Assembly (NCBI GenBank): GCA_002315015.1
Contig: DCEX01000035.1
Span: 1 to 64,000, forward strand
Reading direction: 5' to 3'
Length of the DNA: 64,000 nucleotides
From: Faecalibacterium sp. UBA1819
GTDB lineage: Bacteria > Bacillota > Clostridia > Oscillospirales > Ruminococcaceae
Positions 34,631 through 43,832 of this stretch are shown one piece after another; the first letter of the stretch is position 1; each line of letters starts with the position of its first letter. The position numbers were made by a program, and so were the translations under genes. Below the pieces are notes generated by a model. It was not told the DNA's origin. It saw only the letters and a program-made list of their open reading frames with translations, and searched no databases.

Positions 34631-36091
34631 TTACTGCAAAGGCTGTGCTTGCGGCTGCGGCTGTGCCTGTGCCTGATTCAGGTTGGCAGGCTGTGCTTGG
34701 TTTAAGTTCGCTGTGCTGTTTTCCCATTGACCCGCCGCATTTTTTGCAGCTTGACGCGCTTTTTCTGCGGCAATCATTTCGTCCGTGATCAAAGGAATCT
34801 GCGAAGTTACAAAAATTTTAGAAGGGGGCGGCGGCGCCGGCCATGCAATCGGCTTTACATTCAGCTTCTGGACCACCACGGGCGGCTCTTCCTGAACAGG
34901 TTCCGGCGCGGTTTCCTGCGGCTGTTGTTCTACCTGTGACAAAATATTGCTTTGCACGGCCTGTGCAATGGGCTGAGGCGTCTGCACCGGCTGCTGCACT
35001 TGCTGCTGTGCCGGCTGTGCTTGCTGCGCACGCGCCAAGGCATCGAGCTGGTCGGTGTTGACCGGGTTGGTAACATCCCCCACACGAGCTGCCTGCGCCA
35101 TTTGCATCTGCTGCGCACGGCGCTGTGCTTGAATGCGTTTTGCCTCCTCTAAGAGCGCAGCGCGGCGAGCTTCTTCTTCCATGCGCTGCTGGCGCTCTGC
35201 TTCGGCCTGTTCCTGAGCGAGCTGAGCCTGACGCAATGCCTGCGCCTCTCGGAGCTGCTGCTCATACTGCTGCTGGGCTGTCACAGCTGCCTGCTGTGCC
35301 GCTTGCTGCTGTTGTGTCAGCGTATTATCCTCGCTGAAGGAATGGAAGTTAATCGGCTTCCAGTTATGCTGCACAGCAGGTTCGGGCGCTTGTTCCGGCA
35401 TTGCCGTCTGCACCGTCGGCTGAGCTTCATAAACCGGGGCTTGCACCGCAGCGGCCTGCACAGGCTGTACAGGTTCAGGCTGCATGGGCTGTGTCTGCGC
35501 CACAGGTGCGGCAGGTGCCTGCTGTGCCGTGGGCTGAACGGCCTGTGCATACTGAACAGGCTGCGCCGGATAAGCCGGCTGGACTCCCTGCACCGGGACG
35601 ATTTGCTGCGCCGGCTGAATCGTTTGAGCGCCGGCCGGCTCCTGTGCAAAAGGATCTACCGCATCAAACACGGAGAAGTCCGGCATATTTTCCTCCGGAG
35701 CTGCCGCACTGGCAAAGGGGTCATCTGCCATGGGCTGCACAGGAGGCACCGCCGGGGCTGCCGGGGATGCCTGGCCACCGAGATTCATTTCTTCACCGGA
35801 AACAAACTGAGATAAAAAGTCATCCTCGTCATCGGGATGGCCCGCCGGGGGGTTGTTTTGATCCAACTTGACAATATCGTTTAATGTACGAATTTCCTGT
35901 ACTTTGCACACAATCAGGCCGATAATTGCCGTGGCCAAAGCCAGCGTACAAACCAGCATGATAATGCGCAGCGTGTTGGAAAACAAACTGCTGCTTGCCA
36001 AAAGCCACACGCAAATGCCAAGTGCACACCCCAGTACCGCAACAGTGAGCACCGTTGCTATAATTTTACGATATAACTCTTTTTTTGCCAT
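34631..36091 (-). CDS. Membrane-anchored Gln/Pro/Ala-rich low-complexity protein
   Basis: This 486-aa protein starts with two membrane helices (ATVLTVAVLGCALGICVWLL and RIIMLVCTLALATAIIGLIVC, about residues 10-65) and continues as a long cytoplasmic tail. The tail has an acidic patch, then about 200 residues rich in Gln, Pro, Ala and Val. A Gln/Glu/Arg coiled-coil-like stretch (around 280-345) and a second Gln/Pro/Ala-rich part follow. I recognise no family. The ATG at 36091 has GGAG 11 bases upstream; an in-frame GTG at 36127 is less likely. It is upstream of nothing obvious in the same operon. A scaffold role at the membrane is possible, but that is inference. Confidence 0.75.
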   Translation of the reverse strand: MAKKELYRKIIATVLTVAVLGCALGICVWLLASSSLFSNTLRIIMLVCTLALATAIIGLIVCKVQEIRTLNDIVKLDQNNPPAGHPDDEDDFLSQFVSGEEMNLGGQASPAAPAVPPVQPMADDPFASAAAPEENMPDFSVFDAVDPFAQEPAGAQTIQPAQQIVPVQGVQPAYPAQPVQYAQAVQPTAQQAPAAPVAQTQPMQPEPVQPVQAAAVQAPVYEAQPTVQTAMPEQAPEPAVQHNWKPINFHSFSEDNTLTQQQQAAQQAAVTAQQQYEQQLREAQALRQAQLAQEQAEAERQQRMEEEARRAALLEEAKRIQAQRRAQQMQMAQAARVGDVTNPVNTDQLDALARAQQAQPAQQQVQQPVQTPQPIAQAVQSNILSQVEQQPQETAPEPVQEEPPVVVQKLNVKPIAWPAPPPPSKIFVTSQIPLITDEMIAAEKARQAAKNAAGQWENSTANLNQAQPANLNQAQAQPQPQAQPLQ

Positions 36092-36168
36092 TACTTTGTC
36101 GCTCCACTTCTTGTTCAACTGCCGCACATAGAATACGGCTATTTTAAAAGGAGATGGATCACCGAAAT

Positions 36169-36798
36169 TTATTTCGTGCCGAAAATACGGTCGCCGGCGT
36201 CACCCAAACCGGGTACGATGTATCCGTTCTCGTCCAGTTTTTCGTCCAATGCCGCCACATAAATATCCACATCATCATGCTCTTTTTTCAGGCGCTCCAC
36301 ACCTTCGGGTGCGGCAATGATGCTGATAAATTTAATATGTTTGACACCGTTTTTCTTGAGCTGCGCCACAGCGTCGCAAGCGCTGGCACCCGTTGCCAGC
36401 ATGGGGTCGAGCACAATTACTTCACGCTCGGCAATGTCGGCGGGCAGCTTGCAGTAATACTCCACAGGTTCCAAGGTTTCCTCGTTGCGGTACATGCCGA
36501 TGTGACCCACCTTTGCAGCGGGAAGCAGGGCCTGCATACCGTCCACCATGCCAAGACCGGCACGCAGGATGGGAACAAGAGCCAGCTTTCTGCCCGAAAG
36601 CACGCGGGTAGAAGCGATAGCCACCGGGGTTTCCACCTCAATTTCTTCCGTAGGAAGGTCGCGCGTTGCTTCATAGCAAAGCAGCGTGGACACCTCGCTG
36701 ACCAGCTCTTTGAACTCTTTGGTACCAGTGCTTTTGCTTCTCAAAAGGCTTACCTTGTGCTGTACGAGGGGGTGATCCATAACCAAAAATTTGCCCAT
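36169..36798 (-). CDS. upp: Uracil phosphoribosyltransferase
   Basis: This 209-aa salvage enzyme makes UMP from uracil and PRPP. The PRPP-binding loop reads [15 protein letters not shown], the N-terminus [20 protein letters not shown] is typical, and the C-terminal uracil-binding [13 protein letters not shown] is present. Length is normal for bacterial Upp. AAAGGAG precedes the ATG. It lies 63 bp downstream of rpiB in the same direction, with a small GAACGG/CCGTTC hairpin between them, and the two could share a transcript. Confidence 0.95.
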   Translation of the reverse strand: MGKFLVMDHPLVQHKVSLLRSKSTGTKEFKELVSEVSTLLCYEATRDLPTEEIEVETPVAIASTRVLSGRKLALVPILRAGLGMVDGMQALLPAAKVGHIGMYRNEETLEPVEYYCKLPADIAEREVIVLDPMLATGASACDAVAQLKKNGVKHIKFISIIAAPEGVERLKKEHDDVDIYVAALDEKLDENGYIVPGLGDAGDRIFGTK

Positions 36799-36861
36799 AG
36801 TAAAAACTCCTTTTCGATTTCATGATGCACAACCGAACGGCTCGTTGCCGTTCGAAAACAG

Positions 36862-37305
36862 TCACTTTTCCAATTCGTGAATTTTTGCAATGCGTTTCTC
36901 ATGGCGGCCACCCTCAAACTCGGTGGTCAAAAACAGCTCTGCCAGCTCGCAGGCGGCACCCGGGCCAACTACGCGGCCGCCCATGCACAGCACGTTGGCG
37001 TCGTTGTGCAGACGGGTATATTTCGCGCTAAACGCATCCGAGCAGCAGCACGCACGGATTCCTTTCATTTTGTTCGCCGCAATGCTGATGCCTACGCCGG
37101 TACCACAAAACAGCAGCGCTTTTTCGCACTCGCCGTTCAAAACAGCCTGACAAGGCGGTACGGCCATGTCGGGGTAATCGACAGACGCTTCGCTGTATGT
37201 ACCAAAATCGCGGCATTCATACCCCAAACCGGTCAAGTACTCTTTTACTGCTTCCTTCAGCGCATAACCGCCATGGTCAGCGCCCAGTGCAATCAACTTT
37301 GCCAT
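36862..37305 (-). CDS. rpiB: Ribose-5-phosphate isomerase B
   Basis: This 147-aa enzyme interconverts ribose-5-phosphate and ribulose-5-phosphate in the pentose phosphate pathway. Family motifs are ALGADHGGYALKE at the start and LFCGTGVGISIAANK containing the active-site Cys near residue 68. The fold is a Rossmann-like dimer. Length is standard. It sits between tsaB (67 bp upstream) and upp, all on the minus strand, so a nucleotide-metabolism cluster is plausible. Related RpiB-family sugar isomerases of other specificity cannot be fully excluded. Confidence 0.94.
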   Translation of the reverse strand: MAKLIALGADHGGYALKEAVKEYLTGLGYECRDFGTYSEASVDYPDMAVPPCQAVLNGECEKALLFCGTGVGISIAANKMKGIRACCCSDAFSAKYTRLHNDANVLCMGGRVVGPGAACELAELFLTTEFEGGRHEKRIAKIHELEK

Positions 37306-37372
37306 GTTTTATCCATCCTTCCTCAAAAGCGGCATTCACCGCGTGATTTGTTTTCGTCACCCTCTGCGTTCA

Positions 37373-38074
37373 TTATTCCGATTGTTGTTCGCTCAAACGC
37401 TGCGCACGTTCGCGCTGCGCCTGCGATAAGCGCAAATAGTCCGGCGTTAAAACATCGGCCTGCACCGCCTCATCCTTATGCTGCGCTGCACAAAGGCAAA
37501 TACCTGCCGCACCGCCCAAACGCGCAAAGGGTTCCAGCGGCTGAAAGACAAATTTCGATGAAAAGGCTTCCTGCACCAGCGCTGCGCCATCTCCCATGAG
37601 ATAAACCGGCCCGTGCATCGTTTGCAACACAGGTTCCAAGCGCTCCACCGGCATCGCCTCATCGGCACAAAGGCGCATGACCGCACCGTCTTTTCGGCAA
37701 AAAGCCGCAGCGTAAACCTCACGGCGGCGCGCGTCCAGTGCGCACACGACATTGCCCTCTACCGGCAGGCTGTAAGCCAGTGACTCCAGCGTGGAAACCC
37801 CGACGCAGGGAATCCCGCGCGAAAAGCAAAGCCCTTTCGCGGCAGCCAGCCCAATGCGAAGCCCTGTAAAGCTTCCCGGCCCCAAATTAAAGGCCAGCAA
37901 ATCGACATCGTCAAGCGAAAGGCCCGTTTGTGCAAGCGCCTGACGGCACAGCGGCAGCAGCGTTTGCGAATGCGTCAGCCCCGCGCGCAAATTGGCCTCA
38001 TAGAGGATGGTACCGTCCTGCCACACGGCAACGCCCGCCGTTTTGCCGGCGCTGTCAAAGCCAAGAATCTTCAC
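37373..38074 (-). CDS. tsaB: tRNA threonylcarbamoyladenosine biosynthesis protein TsaB
   Basis: This 233-aa ASKHA-fold protein begins with ILGFDSAGKTAGVAVW and has the conserved NLGPGSFTGLRIGLAAAKGL stretch. TsaB is the inactive partner that dimerises with TsaD and assembles with TsaE to add threonylcarbamoyl to A37 of ANN-decoding tRNAs. Its ATG overlaps the stop of tsaE by four bases, the usual gene pair. No tsaD or rimI follows within the window. The C-terminal Gln/Arg-rich tail is a little longer than average. Confidence 0.93.
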   Translation of the reverse strand: MKILGFDSAGKTAGVAVWQDGTILYEANLRAGLTHSQTLLPLCRQALAQTGLSLDDVDLLAFNLGPGSFTGLRIGLAAAKGLCFSRGIPCVGVSTLESLAYSLPVEGNVVCALDARRREVYAAAFCRKDGAVMRLCADEAMPVERLEPVLQTMHGPVYLMGDGAALVQEAFSSKFVFQPLEPFARLGGAAGICLCAAQHKDEAVQADVLTPDYLRLSQAQRERAQRLSEQQSE

Positions 38075-38499
38075 TCAAGCGCGCTCCCTTCCACGGTAAT
38101 CCGGCGTTCATTTTCGCCCAGATATTCCATATGAACCCGAACTGCTTTTTCGTCTTCAAACAGCTGTGTAAAATTCTCGCTCCACTCTGCGGCGACAACC
38201 ATCCCCTCATCCAAGTAGTCGTAAAAGCCGGCTGTCATCAAGTCTTCCCTTGTATGAATCCGGTACAAATCAAAGTGTGCCAGCGGCTGCTTGCCGCGAT
38301 AGACATTCACGATGGAAAAGGTTGGGCTCGACACTTCGTCTGTACAGCCAAGGCCGCGGGCAAGCCCTTCACAAAAAGCGGTTTTCCCGGCTCCGAGGCC
38401 TCCGCTGAACAAAACCAATGTGCCCGGGGCGAGCGTTTGTGCCAAACGAGCCGCCAGCTGCATGGTTTCCTCCTTGGAATGTGTGACGTAAGATGCCAA
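38071..38499 (-). CDS. tsaE: tRNA threonylcarbamoyladenosine biosynthesis ATPase TsaE
   Basis: This small P-loop ATPase stimulates threonylcarbamoyl transfer to tRNA by TsaB/TsaD. Walker A is GGLGAGKTAF, followed by SSPTFSIVNVY and HFDLYRI, all typical of TsaE. I choose a TTG start at 38499: it follows GGGAGG by eight bases and restores the conserved SYVTHSKEET beginning. An ATG at 38463 has a strong-looking AAGGAGG, but that sequence encodes the conserved KEE and its use would delete the first beta strand. TsaE is then 142 aa, the normal size. Translationally coupled to tsaB. Confidence 0.92.
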   Translation of the reverse strand: MASYVTHSKEETMQLAARLAQTLAPGTLVLFSGGLGAGKTAFCEGLARGLGCTDEVSSPTFSIVNVYRGKQPLAHFDLYRIHTREDLMTAGFYDYLDEGMVVAAEWSENFTQLFEDEKAVRVHMEYLGENERRITVEGSALE

Positions 38500-38612
38500 A
38501 TGCCTACCCTCCCATACACAGATATTCAACTTATTATATACCAGAAAAGGGCATGTTGTAAAGTGTTCCATGCAAAGAACACGAGAATTTAACAAATGCC
38601 TTTCTATTTTCA

Positions 38613-38651
38613 CAACAAAAAACAGCTGCCGCATTGATTGCTTGCGGCAGC
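38613..38651 (-). terminator. Terminator of the DUF378 gene
   Basis: GCTGCCGCA (38625-38633) pairs with TGCGGCAGC (38643-38651). On the minus strand the hairpin is followed by TGTTTTTTGTTG. It lies 20 bp past the DUF378 stop codon. Confidence 0.85.
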
Positions 38652-38671
38652 CATTGCACTTCATTTCCAAT

Positions 38672-38893
38672 TTACATGTTCTGCGTGGGCGGGGTATCGG
38701 CATGCATACTGAACAATGCGGGAATCGAGGCCAAGGCCGCCGCTCCCACCACGGTAAACACCGCACGGGAGAAAAAGCTGGCCGAGCCGCCCAAAAGCCA
38801 ACCCACGGCATTAAAGCCGAACAGGCCGATCAATCCCCAGTTGATGCCGCCCACAATAATCAGGGCAATGCAAACCTTATAGAAAATATTCAT
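38672..38893 (-). CDS. DUF378-type small membrane protein
   Basis: This 73-aa protein has two membrane helices and the DUF378 pattern IALIIVGGINWGLIGLFGFN followed by VFTVVGAAALASI. The family is common in Firmicutes; its function is unknown. The ATG at 38893 follows AAGGAG by eight bases; the frame extends to 38926 without a better site. It is a single-gene unit with its own terminator. Confidence 0.88.
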   Translation of the reverse strand: MNIFYKVCIALIIVGGINWGLIGLFGFNAVGWLLGGSASFFSRAVFTVVGAAALASIPALFSMHADTPPTQNM

Positions 38894-39038
38894 CCTGCAT
38901 ACTCCTTCCTCTTTGCCTTCCGGCAAGGTCTACGCTTATGCTTCCCCTTTTGAGAAAGAAATATACATCCGCTTGAAAACAAGGCAAAAAAACGCACAGA
39001 TCCGGCACGTTTGCCGAAAACAGTTCCCCTTGAAACCT

Positions 39039-40400
39039 TTAGTTTTTCAGCGCTTGAAGCGGCGCGGGAATGCGTCCGCCGCGATGAATAAAGACATCGG
39101 GAGCAAAACGGCTGATTTTCATAATGGGCGCGTAACCCAGCAAACCGCCGAAGTCGAGCACGTCGCCATCCTTTTTGCCGATGGCGGGAATCACGCGCAC
39201 TGCGGTTGTTTTCGAGTTGACCATACCAATGGCAGCTTCGTCGGCAATAAGGGCGCTGAGCACCTCGGGCGTGGTGTCGCCCGGCACCACTACCATATCA
39301 ATTCCGACGCTGCAAACAGCCGTCATGGCCTCCAGCTTCTCCAAAGACAAGCTGCCGCGCTCCACCGCTTTAATCATACCGTCATCCTCAGACACCGGGA
39401 TGAAAGCGCCGGACAGGCCGCCCACATGGTTCGAAGCCATCACGCCGCCCTTTTTGACTGCGTCATTGAGCATAGCAAGAGTCGCCGTAGTGCCGCAGCC
39501 GCCGCAGCTCTCCAAGCCAATCTCTTCCAAAATATTGGCCACACTGTCACCGATGGCGGGCGTCGGCGCCAAAGACAAGTCGATAATACCGGCCGGAACG
39601 CCCAAACGCTCACTGACCAAATTGGCCACCAGCTGACCCATGCGGGTAATTTTAAACGCAGTGCGCTTAATGGTTTCGGCCACTTCGTCCAAGCTGGCAT
39701 CCTTCGGCATTTTTTCCAAAGCGGCACGCACCGCACCGGGGCCGGAAACGCCGACATGAATGACACAATCCGGCTCACCCACGCCGTGGAATGCACCCGC
39801 CATAAAAGGGTTATCCTCCGGCGCATTGCAGAACACCACCAGCTTGGCAGCGCCCATGCACATATTGTCGCTCGTCAGTTCGGCAGCCTCTCGAATTACG
39901 GGGCCCATCATCTTCACAGCGTCCATGTTGATGCCGCTCTTGGTGGAGCCGATGTTCACCGAAGAACACACCACGTCCGTCTGTGCCAGTGCGCGGGGAA
40001 TGCTTTCAATCAAGCGGATATCGCCCGCCGAAAATCCTTTGTGTACCAGCGCGGAAAAGCCGCCCAAGAAGTCCACACCCACAGCCTTAGCCGCCGCGTC
40101 CAATGTTTTGGCATATTCCACGGGGTCTGCATTGGGTGCGCTCGCCAGAAGCATGGCAATCGGCGTAACAGAAATGCGCTTGTTGACAATCGGCATTCCG
40201 TAAGTATCGCTGATTTCGTTGGCTGTTTTCACAAGGTCTTTCGCGCGGGTCGTAATTTTTTGATAAATCTTTTCGCACGCTTTTTTGGGGTCGGCATCCG
40301 CACAGTCCAGCAGCGAAATGCCCATGGTCACTGTGCGCACGTCTAAGTTTTCATCCGCAATCATGCGGATGGTTTCCAAAATATCGTTGGTATTCAGCAT
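39039..40400 (-). CDS. UPF0210 (PFL-like) family protein
   Basis: This 453-aa protein matches the UPF0210/DUF711 family in length and motifs ([36 protein letters not shown]-like [32 protein letters not shown]). The family is glycyl-radical-enzyme-like in fold but lacks the activation machinery; its biochemical role is unknown. It is encoded 31 bp downstream of an ACT-domain protein, a widely conserved pair in Firmicutes, which suggests amino-acid-sensing control of the enzyme. Confidence 0.92.
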   Translation of the reverse strand: MLNTNDILETIRMIADENLDVRTVTMGISLLDCADADPKKACEKIYQKITTRAKDLVKTANEISDTYGMPIVNKRISVTPIAMLLASAPNADPVEYAKTLDAAAKAVGVDFLGGFSALVHKGFSAGDIRLIESIPRALAQTDVVCSSVNIGSTKSGINMDAVKMMGPVIREAAELTSDNMCMGAAKLVVFCNAPEDNPFMAGAFHGVGEPDCVIHVGVSGPGAVRAALEKMPKDASLDEVAETIKRTAFKITRMGQLVANLVSERLGVPAGIIDLSLAPTPAIGDSVANILEEIGLESCGGCGTTATLAMLNDAVKKGGVMASNHVGGLSGAFIPVSEDDGMIKAVERGSLSLEKLEAMTAVCSVGIDMVVVPGDTTPEVLSALIADEAAIGMVNSKTTAVRVIPAIGKKDGDVLDFGGLLGYAPIMKISRFAPDVFIHRGGRIPAPLQALKN

Positions 40401-40431
40401 AGTAACGCTCCTTTATGGATAATCCGCCGCA

Positions 40432-40701
40432 TCAAACGTGATGCATTGCCTCGTAAAGCTCTTGACGGGTGCAGCGAATATCCACGCCCATCTCTTGGCC
40501 CAAGGCTGACATTTTATGCGAAAACTCTGTAAACTCCATATCGGAACGGCTCAAATCCACCAGCATAATCATCGCGAAGGTACCCTTTAAAATGCGTTGG
40601 GTCACTTCTTCCACATTGGCGTTTGCCTGTGCGCAAGCAGTGCACACTTTCCCTAAAATCCCGACTTCGTCACGTCCGATTACAGTGATAACAGCCTCCA
40701 T
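40432..40701 (-). CDS. ACT-domain protein, UPF0237 type
   Basis: This 89-aa protein is a single ACT domain (AVITVIGRDEVGILGKVCTACAQANANVEEVTQ) resembling the UPF0237/GcvR group. ACT domains bind amino acids and regulate partner proteins. I start at the ATG at 40701 where the domain begins; the open frame extends to 41010 without a credible start. GGAGGGAG is about 12 bases upstream. It precedes the UPF0210 gene, its usual partner, and probably modulates it. Confidence 0.9.
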   Translation of the reverse strand: MEAVITVIGRDEVGILGKVCTACAQANANVEEVTQRILKGTFAMIMLVDLSRSDMEFTEFSHKMSALGQEMGVDIRCTRQELYEAMHHV

Positions 40702-40930
40702 AATTTTGATACTCTCCCTCCAGTTATAGTAAAAGCACGCGGCTTTTGCGTAAATCACTGTTAGTATAGCACACATACCGCGCTGTGGAAAGAACCTTTT
40801 TTCCACTTTTTTGCAAAATTGCCCTACCCTCACACTTTTTTCTGTTTTTGGTTGCACGACCCATGCGTGAATGCTAAAATAAAAAACAACGCTTGCCCGC
40901 TTTGTGCGGACATACGAGAGGGGAATTACA

Positions 40931-41404
40931 ATGGAAAAACTGCTGAAAATTTTATCGGAAAATGCAAGAATCAGCTTAGAGGACTTAGCCGCCATGACAG
41001 GCATGGGCACCGCCGAGGTTGCCGCTGCACTGGACGACTACCGCACCCGCGGCATTATCCACGGCTATCAAGCGTTGATTGACTGGGAAAAAGCGGGCGC
41101 TAACCATGTGCAGGCACTGATTGAGCTGCGCGTCACCCCTAAACGCGACTTTGGTTTTGACGAAGTGGCACAAACGGTTGCCTCTTTTGACGAAGTGGAC
41201 AGCGTCATGCTGATGAGCGGCGGCTACGACTTGTGCGTCATGCTGAGCGGAAAAAGCTTTCAGGAAATTGCGCTGTTTGTGGCGCGCCGTTTGAGCACGC
41301 TGGACGGCGTGCTTTCCACTACTACGCACTTTGTGCTGCATACTTATAAGAAAGACCGCGTGATGTACGACGGAGAAACTGTGGACGAACGGGAGCAGCA
41401 ATGA
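40931..41404 (+). CDS. Lrp/AsnC-family transcriptional regulator
   Basis: This 157-aa regulator has a short N-terminal winged helix-turn-helix (ISLEDLAAMTGMGTAEVAAAL) and a C-terminal RAM/AsnC effector domain (ALIELRVTPKRDFGFDEVAQ, VMLMSGGYDLCVML). Such proteins form octamers and respond to amino acids. The ATG at 40931 follows GAGAGGGG. The stop overlaps the start of the aminotransferase gene by four bases, so it probably regulates its own operon in response to that enzyme's amino acid substrate. Confidence 0.92.
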   Translation: MEKLLKILSENARISLEDLAAMTGMGTAEVAAALDDYRTRGIIHGYQALIDWEKAGANHVQALIELRVTPKRDFGFDEVAQTVASFDEVDSVMLMSGGYDLCVMLSGKSFQEIALFVARRLSTLDGVLSTTTHFVLHTYKKDRVMYDGETVDEREQQ

Positions 41405-42573
41405 TGAACTATGACAACCTGATTGCCCACAAAGCCAAAGCCATGCGGGCTTCCGGCATCCGAAAATTTTTTGATATTGCCGCCGAAATGAAGGACTGCA
41501 TCTCGCTGGGCGTGGGAGAGCCAGACTTTAAAACCCCGTGGGCCATTCGAGATGCAGGCGCGCGAAGCCTTCAGCGCGGCCGCACTTGGTACACTTCCAA
41601 TGCAGGTTTGAAAGACTTGCGCACGGAAATCTGCCGTTATCTGGAGCGCCGCTTTGCGCTGGAGTACCAGCCGGAGGAAACGCTTGTCACCGTAGGCGGC
41701 AGTGAAGCCATCGACCTGTGCATCCGCTCACTGGTTAACCCCGGCGACGAAGTGATTATTCCCGAGCCGTGCTATGTTTGCTACCATCCGATTACAACGT
41801 TGACCGGCGGCGTGCCTGTGTGCGTACCTTTGAAAGCGGAAAACCAGTTTAAATTGACGCCCGAACAGCTGCGCAGCGCCATTACGCCCCGCACCAAGCT
41901 GTTAATTTTGCCGTTCCCCAATAACCCCACGGGAACGGTGATGACGCGCGAGGATTTGCGCGCGTTAGCCGATGTATTAAAAGGAACCGACATTGTGGTG
42001 CTGAGTGATGAAATTTACGCTGAGCTGACCTACACGGGTGAGCCGCACTTCAGTATTGCACGCTTTCCCGACATGAAGGAACGCACTATTGTAGTTAACG
42101 GCTTTTCCAAAGCTTATGCAATGACGGGGTGGCGGCTCGGCTACGCCTGCGGCCCGAAACCACTGATTGCCGTCATGACCAAAATTCATCAATCGGCCAT
42201 TATGTGCGCACCCACCACCAGCCAATACGCCGCTGTCATTGCGCTGAAAAGCTGCGATGAAGACATTGAAGAAATGAAGCGCGAATATGACTTGCGCCGC
42301 CGCTTTCTGGTGTCGCGCCTAAATGAAATGGGGCTCACCTGCTTTGAACCGCGCGGGGCGTTTTATGTGTTCCCGTCTATTGCACGTTCGGGCATGTCGA
42401 GCGAAGAATTCTGCACCAAGCTGCTCTTTTCCAAAAAAGTGGCCGTTGTGCCCGGCACGGCGTTTGGCGATTCGGGCGAGGGCTTTGTGCGCATCAGCTA
42501 CTCGTATTCGCTGGAGCATCTGACGCAGGCTTTGTGCCGGATGGAAGAATTTTTAGCAGAGTTGGAGGCATAA
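41401..42573 (+). CDS. PLP-dependent class I aminotransferase
   Basis: This 390-aa enzyme has the aspartate-aminotransferase fold motifs: SLGVGEPDFKTPWAI, PFPNNPTGTVM, LSDEIYAELTY and the PLP lysine in VNGFSKAYAMTGWRLGY. It resembles the PatA/aromatic or branched-chain-like group of Firmicutes. Two ATGs are adjacent (41401 and 41404); the first overlaps the regulator's stop codon by four bases. It is coupled to the Lrp-type regulator upstream; substrate is probably an aromatic or aliphatic amino acid. Confidence 0.91.
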   Translation: MMNYDNLIAHKAKAMRASGIRKFFDIAAEMKDCISLGVGEPDFKTPWAIRDAGARSLQRGRTWYTSNAGLKDLRTEICRYLERRFALEYQPEETLVTVGGSEAIDLCIRSLVNPGDEVIIPEPCYVCYHPITTLTGGVPVCVPLKAENQFKLTPEQLRSAITPRTKLLILPFPNNPTGTVMTREDLRALADVLKGTDIVVLSDEIYAELTYTGEPHFSIARFPDMKERTIVVNGFSKAYAMTGWRLGYACGPKPLIAVMTKIHQSAIMCAPTTSQYAAVIALKSCDEDIEEMKREYDLRRRFLVSRLNEMGLTCFEPRGAFYVFPSIARSGMSSEEFCTKLLFSKKVAVVPGTAFGDSGEGFVRISYSYSLEHLTQALCRMEEFLAELEA

Positions 42574-42635
42574 GCCTTTGCGTGCTTTCATCAGCAATGC
42601 AAAATGAGATTTCTTTTTGACAAGGAGTTAGACCT

Positions 42636-43790
42636 TTGAACAACCAAAACAGCCGCTTGTTTGTACGGCGAATGGAAGAATATGACGATGCATTATTGAC
42701 ACAGGCCGTCGAAGAAGTTTTTGCAGACAGCGCGGCCATGCGGCAGCTCACCCCCGACAGCCGTGTGCTGTTAAAGCCGAATTTGCTGGCAAAGCATGTA
42801 CCCGAACGCGCTGTTACGACACACCCCGCCGTTGTCCGGGCGGTGATACGCGCGTTAAAAAAACGCGGCATTCAGCACATTACGGTGGCCGACTCTCCCG
42901 GCGGCGTTTACACCCCTGCCGTCATGAAGCCGCTGTATCGTCAAAGCGGACTGCAAGCCGTCTGCGAAGAAGAAGGCGCTGTGCTTTACACAGCCTGTGA
43001 ATGGGGCGAGCGCGCGTGTACTGATTTTGATTTGGTGCCCCGCTTTTCATGGATTCAGCCCGCGCTGGAAGCTGATTGCATCATCAATCTGCCCAAAGTG
43101 AAAACGCATGTCATGATGGGCATGAGCTGCGCCGTCAAAAATCTATTCGGCCTCGTTCCGGGCTTGCAGAAAGCAGAGTTTCATATGCGCTTTCCCGAAA
43201 AGGAACACTTTGCACGAATGCTGGTGGATTTGTGTGAAGCGGCCCGTCCCGCCTTGACGATTGCCGACGGCATTCTTGCCATGGAAGGGGATGGCCCCGC
43301 CGGCGGCCAGCCGAGAAAACTGGGCTTGCTTTTGGCGAGCGAGGACCCGTATCTTGTCGATTTAGCGGTGTGCCGCGTGATGCACTTCCCTCCGCAGCAA
43401 GTGGAGTATTTGGCTTGCGCGATGCGCCGCGGCCTTTGCGCAGATGCATTCGAGGAGTCGCGTGCGCAGGGCGATGCCGACGCGCTGTTCCCTCGCACGG
43501 ATTACCAGATGCCGGAAAGCTATGTTGCCGTCAATTTTTCCGGCAAGCGGACACGCGCGATTCGATGGCTGTTCCCGTGGCTGGAAAAACACGCCGCTCC
43601 GCGTCCCGTCATTGTTCGCAGCCGGTGCATCGGGTGCGGAAAATGTGCCGAAATCTGTCCGGGGCACACCATTCAGGTAAGCGCCGGAAAAGCCCGCATT
43701 TCACCGCAGGGATGCATTCGGTGCTTTTGCTGCCATGAGATGTGTCCGGTAAAAGCGATTGATGTCAAACGTTTTTTCGCCTTTCATTGA
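42636..43790 (+). CDS. DUF362 protein with C-terminal 4Fe-4S ferredoxin domain
   Basis: This 384-aa protein has a DUF362 region (residues 35 to about 290; VLLKPNLLAKH, LPKVKTHVMMGMSCAVKNLFG) and two C-terminal CxxCxxCxxxC clusters (CIGCGKCAEICP and CIRCFCCHEMCP). It should be a cytoplasmic iron-sulfur protein with an uncharacterised redox or maturation role. The start is TTG at 42636, nine bases after AAGGAG. It lies between the aminotransferase and ispE genes, in the same direction, but with gaps of 62 and 42 bp. Function beyond electron transfer is unknown. Confidence 0.9.
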   Translation: MNNQNSRLFVRRMEEYDDALLTQAVEEVFADSAAMRQLTPDSRVLLKPNLLAKHVPERAVTTHPAVVRAVIRALKKRGIQHITVADSPGGVYTPAVMKPLYRQSGLQAVCEEEGAVLYTACEWGERACTDFDLVPRFSWIQPALEADCIINLPKVKTHVMMGMSCAVKNLFGLVPGLQKAEFHMRFPEKEHFARMLVDLCEAARPALTIADGILAMEGDGPAGGQPRKLGLLLASEDPYLVDLAVCRVMHFPPQQVEYLACAMRRGLCADAFEESRAQGDADALFPRTDYQMPESYVAVNFSGKRTRAIRWLFPWLEKHAAPRPVIVRSRCIGCGKCAEICPGHTIQVSAGKARISPQGCIRCFCCHEMCPVKAIDVKRFFAFH

Positions 43791-43832
43791 CAGCGGCACT
43801 GACGGGAATTTTGTTCAGGAGGACACTTTTTT

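Noticed and set aside
38071-38463. ATG at 38463 as tsaE start despite a strong AAGGAGG
   Set aside because: The purine run encodes conserved Lys-Glu-Glu residues, and starting there removes the first conserved strand of TsaE. The TTG at 38499 fits the family better.
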